This document shows positions 1-5,173 of a DNA stretch of 5,173 nt, piece by piece. The translations under genes and the position numbers were made by a program. The notes beneath the pieces were generated by a model. The model was not told where the DNA came from. It made no database searches and worked only from the letters and a program-made list of their open reading frames with translations. The stretch's first letter is position 1. Each line of letters starts with the position of its first letter. The stretch lies in NCBI GenBank assembly GCA_025450095.1, contig JANWID010000012.1:1-5173 (forward strand). The letters run 5' to 3'. Source of the DNA: Bacteroidia bacterium. GTDB taxonomy: Bacteria > Bacteroidota > Bacteroidia > AKYH767-A > OLB10.

Positions 1-2227
1 CATGTTCAAGTCCTTCCCAGCAAACTTCAAGGAAAACGCGTTGTTGCGGATCCATTAGTGCTGCCAGCCGGGGATTCACCTGGAAAAAACCCGCATCGAA
101 TTTATCCACGTCTGTGATTACACCCCGTGCTTTCACATAGGCGGGATCGTTACGGCGGGTAATATCAACAGCAGGATCAAGTTCTGAATCGCTGAAATAT
201 GAAATACTTTCTTTTCCCTCCAGCAGATTATTCCAAAATTCATCTATGTTGGAAGCTCCCGGGAATCTTCCTGACATGCCAATAATGGCAATGCCATCCT
301 CAACTGTATTTGCACCGGACACGCCTGGCGATGCTTTTGCCGCCCGTTCCCGTGCTTTTTCAAATAGTGATGTGGTAACGGGACTTGCAGAAAATGAATC
401 GAGCAGTCCCTTTATGGAAGGAAAACGGTAGAGTGTTACTACCGGGATATCACGCTTGTGTTCCTGGCGCATTTTCGCAATAAACTGCAAAGCAAGCAGC
501 GAATTACCCCCCAGGTCGAAGAAATTATCGTTCACCCCTATGCCGTTAATCCGCAGTAATTGTGACCACATGCCGGCAATTAATTTTTCGTCAACCGACT
601 TTGGTGCGACAAACTGTGTCCCGATATCTGGTCTCGAACTACCAGGTGCAGGTAATGCTTTCCGGTCAATTTTACCACTTGGTGTACGCGGCATTTCATC
701 AACCTTCACAAATGCGGAAGGCATCATGTAATCGGGCAGCTTACCGTGAAGAAAATTTCGGATATCGCTTACCGAAATACCGGATTTATTTTCTGTAACA
801 TAATATGCCATCAGTCTTTTATCTCCCGGTTCATCTTCCCTGACGGTAATCGCACACTGTGAAATTCCTTTCAACTTACCCAATGCCACTTCAATTTCTC
901 CGGGTTCAATCCGGTAGCCTCTTACCTTTACCTGGTTATCTGCCCTTCCTGAATACTCAATATTTCCATCGGGAAGATAATTGCCCAGGTCGCCTGTTTT
1001 GTACATGCGATTGTTATTCCCCTTTTCGAATGGATCAGGAAGAAATCGTTCTGCTGTCAATTCAGGTTTATTGATATATCCCTGTGCAAGCGCATTACCA
1101 CCGATATAAATTTCACCGGTTTCACCGGGAATAACGGGTTGCAGCTTTTCATCGAGAATATACACGAAAGTGTTGGCGACGGGTTTTCCTATAGGCGGAA
1201 GCGGTGCCCACGTTTCCGGATTTCCATCCAGGATATACGACGTCACCACGTGTGTTTCCGTCGGGCCATAATGATTATGCAAACGACATCCGGGGAAATG
1301 ATTGAAAAATTCCGTGATTTGCCGGGTAACCCGGAGTTGTTCTCCGGCAGTGACAATATCTTTAAGAGAACCTGGCCATATCTTACTGTTCACTGCTACT
1401 TCTGCCAGGTGTTGCAATGCAATGAAAGGCAGGAAGAGTCTTTCAATTTTATTTTCATTGATAAACCCGAGAAGCCGGATCGCATTCAGACGCATTTCGT
1501 CTGATATCAATACAAGAGTTCCACCGGTTGTCCATGTAGTAAATAATTCCTGGAATGAAACATCAAAGCTCACCGGGGCGAATTGAAGTGTGCGCGCTGA
1601 TGTTGCAAGCGGTGTTTGATTCTTTTGCCATGCAACAAGGTTAGCCAGTGCACGGTGTACCATCACCACACCTTTCGGCATACCAGTGGATCCGGAAGTA
1701 AAAAGCACATAGGCGGGGGAGGTAGGATTTGTAATTATTCCCGGATCTGTATCAAGTGTTTTGGAGAAAGATTCCTTTTCACTGTCGATTGCTTTTAACT
1801 GCACTTTCATTCCTGAAAAAAGTTCGCGGTTGCTTTCATGGATCAGCATGGTCTGCACTCCGCTTTCCCTGATCATATATTGGATCCGGTCGACAGGATA
1901 TGAAGGATCGAATGGCACATAGGCTGCACCTGATTTTATAATTCCCAGAATGGTAGCTGCCATGTCAACAGAACGTTCCATGCAAAGCCCTATAAAAGAT
2001 CCCGGCTTAACACCATTGCTGATTAACCAGTTTGCAATTTGATTGGATTGCCTGTTAAGCGAATTGTATGATAACCGGAAACCTTCGTGTTCAACTGCTA
2101 TTGCATCCGGTGTTTTACTGCATTGTTCCTCGAACAACCCACACAGGCTGCCGGTTAATTGAAAATCGGTCCGGGTATTATTGAACCGGGCCAAAAGTTC
2201 CCGTTGTGTTTCATTTAACTCCGCCAT
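1..2227 (-). CDS. Hybrid NRPS-PKS, N-terminal part (A-PCP-KS..., runs off left edge)
   Basis: This is a modular assembly-line enzyme, presumably cytoplasmic, with 742 codons visible and no frameshift when read codon by codon. Domains in order are a short linker (about residues 1-29), adenylation (30-525), carrier protein (543-608), a charged linker containing EKARERAAKA (623-632), and the first ~100 residues of a ketosynthase (from 644). The start is the ATG at 2227. Reading upstream in frame, a stop (TTA on the plus strand, 2246-2248) comes after only six codons, with no other start between. The residues before the A domain (LNETQRELLARFNNT) resemble the linker that normally follows a condensation domain, yet none is encoded, so this should be a loading module. 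Sampled GC is about 44%, against about 38% in the genes to the right. The product is unknown. The remaining PKS domains and any reductase, aminotransferase or thioesterase lie outside the window. Function class is near certain; substrate is inferred. Confidence 0.95.
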   Translation of the reverse strand, partial: MAELNETQRELLARFNNTRTDFQLTGSLCGLFEEQCSKTPDAIAVEHEGFRLSYNSLNRQSNQIANWLISNGVKPGSFIGLCMERSVDMAATILGIIKSGAAYVPFDPSYPVDRIQYMIRESGVQTMLIHESNRELFSGMKVQLKAIDSEKESFSKTLDTDPGIITNPTSPAYVLFTSGSTGMPKGVVMVHRALANLVAWQKNQTPLATSARTLQFAPVSFDVSFQELFTTWTTGGTLVLISDEMRLNAIRLLGFINENKIERLFLPFIALQHLAEVAVNSKIWPGSLKDIVTAGEQLRVTRQITEFFNHFPGCRLHNHYGPTETHVVTSYILDGNPETWAPLPPIGKPVANTFVYILDEKLQPVIPGETGEIYIGGNALAQGYINKPELTAERFLPDPFEKGNNNRMYKTGDLGNYLPDGNIEYSGRADNQVKVRGYRIEPGEIEVALGKLKGISQCAITVREDEPGDKRLMAYYVTENKSGISVSDIRNFLHGKLPDYMMPSAFVKVDEMPRTPSGKIDRKALPAPGSSRPDIGTQFVAPKSVDEKLIAGMWSQLLRINGIGVNDNFFDLGGNSLLALQFIAKMRQEHKRDIPVVTLYRFPSIKGLLDSFSASPVTTSLFEKARERAAKASPGVSGANTVEDGIAIIGMSGRFPGASNIDEFWNNLLEGKESISYFSDSELDPAVDITRRNDPAYVKARGVITDVDKFDAGFFQVNPRLAALMDPQQRVFLEVCWEGLEH
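2..298 (-). other. Ketosynthase (KS) domain, N-terminal quarter only
   Basis: This domain should accept the aminoacyl group from the PCP and condense it with a malonyl-type extender. It opens with IAIIGMSGRFPGA (646-658) and includes the YVKARGVITDVDKFDAGFF region and the strongly conserved MDPQQRVFLEVCWEGLEH (725-742) at the window edge. The active-site Cys (in the DTACSS-type motif) and both catalytic His residues lie beyond base 1, so activity cannot be judged here. One departure from the usual form is FFQVNPRLA, where most modular KS domains have FFGISPREA. Whether an acyltransferase follows in cis or acts in trans cannot be seen. Confidence 0.93.
404..601 (-). other. Peptidyl carrier protein (PCP/T) domain
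   Basis: This is the phosphopantetheine-bearing carrier that receives the aminoacyl group from the A domain and presents it to the following KS. It spans residues 543-608, with the signature DNFFDLGGNSLLALQF; Ser576 (codon at 500-502) is the expected 4'-phosphopantetheinylation site. Helix 1 (VDEKLIAGMWSQLL) and the later VVTLYRFPSIKGLLDSF segment match normal PCP architecture, so a phosphopantetheinyl transferase encoded elsewhere is required. It is followed directly by a PKS KS, so this is an NRPS-to-PKS junction within one polypeptide, with no docking domains needed. Confidence 0.93.
653..2140 (-). other. Adenylation (A) domain, putative proline specificity
   Basis: This domain activates an amino acid as its aminoacyl-AMP and loads the neighbouring carrier. 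All core motifs are present: A2 (SGAAYVPFDPSYP, 99-111), A3 P-loop (LFTSGSTGMPKG, 175-186), A4 (FAPVSFDVSFQE, 216-227), A5 (NHYGPTET, 318-325), A7 (YKTGDL, 409-414), A8 (GRADNQVKVRGYRIEPGEIE, 427-446) and A10 (PSGKIDR, 516-522) with catalytic Lys519. Aligning by eye to GrsA, the ten pocket residues are D222, V223, Q226, F265, V292, A294, H319, V327, V328 and K519, giving DVQFVAHVVK. Proline-activating NRPS modules have, as I recall, DVQxIAHVVK-type codes, so proline or a substituted proline is the best guess. The domain looks catalytically intact. The alignment positions are well anchored by A4, TAG and A5; the substrate call is only a prediction. Confidence 0.93.
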
Positions 2228-2374
2228 CGTTTCTCGAGAATCATTTTATCACAAAATACATAGTGAAATTACAATACGTTCCATGAAGGGTTTTGTTTCC
2301 TCAGAAAACACACATTCAGGAAGGTAGTAAATATTTGAATTGCAGATGATTAGTGATTGATTTATAATATTTTA

Positions 2375-2382
2375 CAAAATTA
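2375..2382 (-). promoter_or_regulatory. Possible Bacteroidota -7 element for the NRPS-PKS gene
   Basis: On the minus strand this reads TAATTTTG, matching the Bacteroidota -7 consensus TAnnTTTG. It would give a leader of roughly 140 nt. The nearest upstream TTG sits only about 13 bases away, shorter than the usual spacing to the -33 element, so support is weak. A chance match is quite possible in such AT-rich DNA. Confidence 0.22.
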
Positions 2383-2386
2383 ATGC

Positions 2387-2400
2387 ACAATTGTTCAATT
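2387..2400. repeat. Short inverted repeat in the divergent promoter region
   Basis: AATTG-TT-CAATT at 2389-2400 is a perfect 5-bp inverted repeat around a 2-bp spacer, overlapping a second palindrome ACAATTGT at 2387-2394. It lies just upstream of the weak minus-strand -7 match at 2375-2382, where an operator for the NRPS-PKS gene could sit. It is short and AT-rich, so it may be chance. Confidence 0.25.
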
Positions 2401-2501
2401 ACGGGCTTTCGAATGAAAAAATGTCCCTGGTTAATGCCTCCACGAAGATGATATCTATAATATTGAATGTTAAATAATTAAAACTATTCAAGGGGTTTAA
2501 T

Positions 2502-2509
2502 TACATTTG
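2502..2509 (+). promoter_or_regulatory. Possible Bacteroidota -7 element for the plus-strand operon
   Basis: TACATTTG matches the Bacteroidota -7 consensus TAnnTTTG and ends 19 bases before the ATG at 2529, which would give a very short leader. No TTG-type -33 element lies at normal spacing; the nearest TTG upstream is at 2463-2465, about 36 bases away. The gene start has no Shine-Dalgarno sequence, which is common in this phylum. Confidence 0.28.
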
Positions 2510-2528
2510 AGTTGTTAATATTACTATC

Positions 2529-3632
2529 ATGAAGGAAATTCCTATCGTTCTCAAGGTTACTATTTTACTGTTCCTGCTAATGATGATTTTCCATATCCTT
2601 TCAGCTGGCAGTGCTATCCTCATACCGCTCAGTATCGCTATTCTGATCACTTTCTTATTGATGCCGGTTAGCCGCAAGTTGCAGCAGAAAGGAGTTCCTG
2701 CCATACCTGCCATAATAATGAGCATAATTCTAATGCTGATTGTAGCCTTTGGACTCATTTTTTTCCTCAGCACTCAGATGATGTCGTTCTCTGAAGAAAT
2801 GCCGCTTTTGCGTGATAAGATCACGGATAAATTCGGAGTATTACAGCAATTTATATCCGATCGCTTCCATGTAAGTGAAAAGAGACAGGTAGAATGGTTG
2901 CGCGAACAATTGATTAATACACTTCAATCGAGTGGGCAATTGTTTTCAAATATTTTCACTGCAACGGGTAGTTTCCTGGCAGCGGTTGCACTCATTCCGA
3001 TTTATATTTTCTTTTTCACCTATTACCGTCACAAGTTTATTGAATTCATGAAATCGATAACACCACCGGAAAAGCATGACTGGATGATTAATATCATGCA
3101 TCGTACTTCAATGGTTTCACAAAAATATCTTGTTGGATTGCTGATCGATATTTCAATTTTATCGGTATTGAACAGTATCGGGTTTCTTATACTTGGCATC
3201 CAGCATGCTGTTCTTCTCGGAGTCATTGCCGGTATCCTGAACATTATTCCATACATTGGTGTTTTAATAGGCAGCATTTTTCCAATCAGCATTGCATTGT
3301 TAACGCACGATTCTATTTGGGTTGCAGTCGGTGCGCTGGGCGTATGTGTTTTTGTACAATTCCTCGACAACAATTTCATCACTCCTAAGGTTGTAGGTTC
3401 TGCAGTTTCGATCAATCCGCTGGCAACTATGATTGCACTTTTAACTGGAGGGTATTTATGGGGAGTTGCGGGAATGATGCTTTTCATTCCTTACCTTGGA
3501 ATGCTTAAAGTTGTTTTTGACAATGTAGATCGTTTGCGTCCGTTTGGTTTCCTGATTGGAGAAGAACAAAACCTGAAACCCAAACAAAAGTCTTATTTCT
3601 CTGTGGGAAAACGAAAAACAAAGGATACTTGA
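2529..3632 (+). CDS. AI-2E/PerM family transporter-like membrane protein
   Basis: This 367-residue polytopic inner-membrane protein belongs to the PF01594 (AI-2E transporter, PerM/YdiK/TqsA-like) family. Hydrophobic segments lie near residues 7-24, 27-46, 57-81, 144-165, 200-222, 226-258, 262-278 and 297-322. A soluble, charged, helical region sits at about 85-140, as usual for the family. Diagnostic C-terminal motifs are NIIPYIGVLIG (238-248) and DNNFITPKVVGSAVSINPLA (280-299), followed by GGYLWGVAGMMLFIPYLGML (307-326). The tail (345-367) is lysine-rich and probably cytoplasmic. Length is typical. Family members have been linked to autoinducer-2 export or Na+(Li+)/H+ exchange, but the substrate cannot be read from sequence and quorum sensing should not be assumed. 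It is the first gene of the operon, and its TGA overlaps the next start by 4 bp. Confidence 0.92.
   Translation: MKEIPIVLKVTILLFLLMMIFHILSAGSAILIPLSIAILITFLLMPVSRKLQQKGVPAIPAIIMSIILMLIVAFGLIFFLSTQMMSFSEEMPLLRDKITDKFGVLQQFISDRFHVSEKRQVEWLREQLINTLQSSGQLFSNIFTATGSFLAAVALIPIYIFFFTYYRHKFIEFMKSITPPEKHDWMINIMHRTSMVSQKYLVGLLIDISILSVLNSIGFLILGIQHAVLLGVIAGILNIIPYIGVLIGSIFPISIALLTHDSIWVAVGALGVCVFVQFLDNNFITPKVVGSAVSINPLATMIALLTGGYLWGVAGMMLFIPYLGMLKVVFDNVDRLRPFGFLIGEEQNLKPKQKSYFSVGKRKTKDT
3620..3632 (+). promoter_or_regulatory. Coupled translation start for mqnD (AAAGGA, TTG overlapping TGA)
   Basis: AAAGGA (3620-3625) is followed after three bases by TTG (3629-3631), which overlaps the upstream gene's TGA (3630-3632). 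The very short spacing, the rare start codon and the overlap suggest that ribosomes terminating on the membrane-protein gene re-initiate here. This element decides the mqnD start, since no ATG or GTG gives the conserved N-terminus. Confidence 0.55.
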
Positions 3633-4465
3633 AGACGATTACCATTGGCTTTTCTCCCTGCCCAAATGATACTTTCATATTTGATGCCCTGGTAAACGGA
3701 AAAATTGATTCTGGCGAATATCAATTTAAACCATTGTTGGCTGATGTGGAGGTATTAAATCAAATGGCATTCACATCGGGTCCCGATGTAACCAAACTCA
3801 GCCTGGGTGCATTTTCCAAAGCATCTGCCGAATATATAATTCTGGATTCCGGAAGCGCATTGGGAAAAGGTGTTGGACCCTTGCTCGTTAGTAAATTAAA
3901 AATAGAGCTTGCGGATTTGAAAAATATAAGGGTTGCTATTCCCGGTAAAAATACAACAGCCAATCTGTTGCTCTCAATTTTTAATCCGGAAATCGTGAAA
4001 AAAAAAGAAATGCTTTTTTCGGAAATTGAAAATGCAGTACTGAATGGTGAAACCGATGCAGGATTATTAATTCACGAAGGCAGATTCACATATCATGAAC
4101 GCGGACTTATTAAAATTCTCGACCTGGGTGAAACATGGGATGCAAAAATGAAAATGCCGTTGCCATTGGGTTGCATTGCAGCTTCACGCAGACTCCCGGC
4201 TGAAATGAGAACTGATGTCAGCAACCTGATCCGGAAAAGCATACTGTATGCTTATGAACATCCTGGTACCGGTCATTCATACATCAGTGAACACGCACAG
4301 GAAATGAAAGAAGAGGTTATGCAACAACACATTGCGCTTTACGTTAATGAATTTTCAGTAACTTTGGGCGCTGAAGGAAGAACAGCAATTGAATTTTTAC
4401 TTACCCAGGGCATGAAAACCGGTTTGTTGCCACAGGTTGCGCAACCCATCTTTAACACATTATGA
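3629..4465 (+). CDS. mqnD: 1,4-dihydroxy-6-naphthoate synthase (menaquinone, futalosine pathway)
   Basis: MqnD converts cyclic dehypoxanthine futalosine to 1,4-dihydroxy-6-naphthoate in the futalosine route to menaquinone. It is a cytoplasmic enzyme with a periplasmic-binding-protein-like fold. At 278 residues its length is normal for the family. Signatures are GFSPCPNDTFIFDALVNGKI (7-26), the phosphate/loop motif IPGKNTTANLLL (104-115), GLLIHEGRFTY (145-155), whose His149 corresponds to the conserved histidine proposed as catalytic in the Thermus enzyme, and MPLPLGCIAASR (176-187). The start is TTG at 3629: it gives the family N-terminus exactly, and the next ATG in frame would delete the SPCPNDTF motif. 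An AAAGGA (3620-3625) lies only 3 bases upstream, and TTG overlaps the preceding TGA, so expression is probably coupled to the upstream gene. The other mqn genes are not in this window. Confidence 0.94.
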   Translation: MKTITIGFSPCPNDTFIFDALVNGKIDSGEYQFKPLLADVEVLNQMAFTSGPDVTKLSLGAFSKASAEYIILDSGSALGKGVGPLLVSKLKIELADLKNIRVAIPGKNTTANLLLSIFNPEIVKKKEMLFSEIENAVLNGETDAGLLIHEGRFTYHERGLIKILDLGETWDAKMKMPLPLGCIAASRRLPAEMRTDVSNLIRKSILYAYEHPGTGHSYISEHAQEMKEEVMQQHIALYVNEFSVTLGAEGRTAIEFLLTQGMKTGLLPQVAQPIFNTL

Positions 4466-5173
4466 TTGTAGTTACCGGAGCCGCGGGTTTTATCGGAAGT
4501 TGCCTCGTGAGCAAGCTCAACCAGGAAGGTTATTCTGATATTGTTGTTGTAGATGATTTTTCCAGGAAAGAAAAAGCGCCAAACCTGGAAGGAAAAAAAA
4601 TTTCAATGCAAGTTAACCGGGATGTATTTCACACCTGGTTGAGTGAAAATCACAGGCTGATACAATTTATTTTTCATATAGGCGCCCGAACTGATACTAC
4701 CGAATTTGATGTAGCTCTGTTCAACAGGCTGAATCTTGATTATTCAAAAAAAGTATGGAATGCATGTGTGGAATTTGGTTTGCCACTGGTGTATGCATCT
4801 TCCGCAGCGACTTATGGTGATGGTTCCGAAGGTTATGATGATGATCATAGCAACATCGATCGCCTGCACCCCCTGAATCCTTACGGTGATTCAAAAAATG
4901 ATTTTGACAAATGGGCGTTACAGCAAGAGAAAAAACCATACTTCTGGGCCGGACTGAAATTTTTTAATGTTTATGGACCGAATGAATATCATAAGGGACG
5001 AATGGCTTCTGTTATCATGCATGCATTTGACCAGATCCGCGATACCGGACGCGTAAAATTATTCCGTTCGCATCGCAGGGAATTCCAGGATGGCAGACAA
5101 CTTCGGGATTTTATTTATGTAATGGATGTTTGTAATGTCTGTATTTATTTGATGACTACCCGGAAGCATTCCG
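4462..5173 (+). CDS. hldD: ADP-L-glycero-D-manno-heptose 6-epimerase, partial (runs off right edge)
   Basis: This is an extended short-chain dehydrogenase/reductase that interconverts ADP-D-glycero- and ADP-L-glycero-D-manno-heptose, supplying heptose for the lipopolysaccharide core. 237 codons are visible; the family is usually a little over 300 residues, so roughly the last quarter is missing. The NAD(P)-binding motif is TGAAGFIGS (5-13). HIGARTDTTEFD (72-83) and YASSAATYGDG (111-121) follow. Tyr141 and Lys145 form the YxxxK of NPYGDSK, and Lys178 in NVYGPNEYHKGRMASV (169-184) aligns with the second catalytic residue reported for the E. coli enzyme (Tyr140/Lys178). RDFIYVMDV (215-223) is also typical. 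The ATG overlaps the mqnD stop as ATGA, and no Shine-Dalgarno is visible, which suggests translational coupling. Related sugar-nucleotide epimerases are the alternative, but the motif set favours HldD. Confidence 0.93.
   Translation, partial: MIVVTGAAGFIGSCLVSKLNQEGYSDIVVVDDFSRKEKAPNLEGKKISMQVNRDVFHTWLSENHRLIQFIFHIGARTDTTEFDVALFNRLNLDYSKKVWNACVEFGLPLVYASSAATYGDGSEGYDDDHSNIDRLHPLNPYGDSKNDFDKWALQQEKKPYFWAGLKFFNVYGPNEYHKGRMASVIMHAFDQIRDTGRVKLFRSHRREFQDGRQLRDFIYVMDVCNVCIYLMTTRKHS

Larger units (their letters stand above)
2228..2528. other. AT-rich divergent intergenic region, no gene seen
   Basis: This 301-bp gap separates the start codons of the minus-strand NRPS-PKS and the plus-strand membrane-protein gene, so it must carry both promoters. 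Some 60-base stretches sampled within it are only about 20% GC (2341-2400 and 2461-2520), well below the flanking genes. The longest reading frames inside are trivial (for example 14 codons from 2283) with no ribosome-binding context. I see no tRNA, riboswitch-like architecture or recognisable operator beyond the weak elements listed separately. Confidence 0.8.

Noticed and set aside
246..1798. Several plus-strand open frames of 60-121 codons (e.g. 1139-1504, 456-731).
   Set aside because: They lie antisense to a continuous NRPS-PKS reading frame with every expected A, PCP and KS motif, and their translations are cysteine/histidine-rich without recognisable domains.
2290..2312. A GTTTT...AAAAC inverted repeat as a possible terminator or leader hairpin.
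   Set aside because: The stem is only 5 AT-rich base pairs with a 10-base loop and no adjacent GC stem or U-tract, so it is not distinguishable from chance.
2501..2773. A 90-codon minus-strand frame overlapping the start of the AI-2E-like gene.
   Set aside because: It is a shadow of the hydrophobic N-terminus on the other strand and shows no family resemblance.
3029..3487. A 152-codon minus-strand open frame.
   Set aside because: It is the mirror of the AI-2E family gene, whose conserved motifs are on the plus strand; there is no independent support.
2529..3632. Reading the AI-2E family protein as evidence for quorum sensing linked to the NRPS-PKS.
   Set aside because: The family name is historical and many members have other or unknown substrates. 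The gene sits in a housekeeping operon, and no luxS or receptor is visible.
4721..4939. A 72-codon minus-strand frame within hldD.
   Set aside because: It is antisense to the catalytic region of hldD; the His-rich run merely mirrors the GAT/GAC-rich stretch near 4836-4850.

Overview
The window looks like a chromosomal segment from a Bacteroidota bacterium, most likely the Chitinophagales/Sphingobacteriales side. The evidence is moderate to low GC, start codons without clear Shine-Dalgarno sequences, a futalosine-pathway menaquinone gene, and a heptose epimerase of the form I associate with this phylum (HIGARTDTTEFD, then NPYGDSKNDFDKWAL). This placement rests on remembered family character, not on a search.

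Left part (1-2227, minus strand): the first 742 codons of a large hybrid NRPS-PKS gene. It runs off the left edge and is open throughout. Its domain order is adenylation (A), peptidyl carrier (PCP/T), then the start of a ketosynthase (KS). No condensation domain precedes the A domain. An in-frame stop lies just upstream of the only plausible start, so the protein begins with an amino-acid loading module. The A-domain pocket, aligned by eye to GrsA, reads D-V-Q-F-V-A-H-V-V-K, which resembles the classical proline codes. The likely chemistry is activation of proline (or a related amino acid), thioesterification onto the carrier, and transfer to the KS for polyketide elongation.

Middle (2228-2528): a 301-bp AT-rich divergent intergenic region. 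It must hold the promoters for both directions. It has one weak Bacteroidota-type -7 match per strand and a small inverted repeat, but no recognisable gene.

Right part (2529-5173, plus strand): a tight three-gene operon. It encodes an AI-2E/PerM-family membrane protein, MqnD (last step to 1,4-dihydroxy-6-naphthoate in the futalosine menaquinone route, TTG start), and a partial ADP-heptose 6-epimerase (HldD). Each junction is a 4-bp stop/start overlap (TTGA, then ATGA), which suggests translational coupling. All three genes are housekeeping or envelope functions with no obvious tie to the NRPS-PKS, so 2228-2528 probably marks one edge of a biosynthetic cluster lying mostly to the left.

I see no RNA gene, mobile element, CRISPR array or convincing terminator. 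I found no wholly unknown system. The most interesting item is the putative prolyl-loading A-T-KS enzyme.
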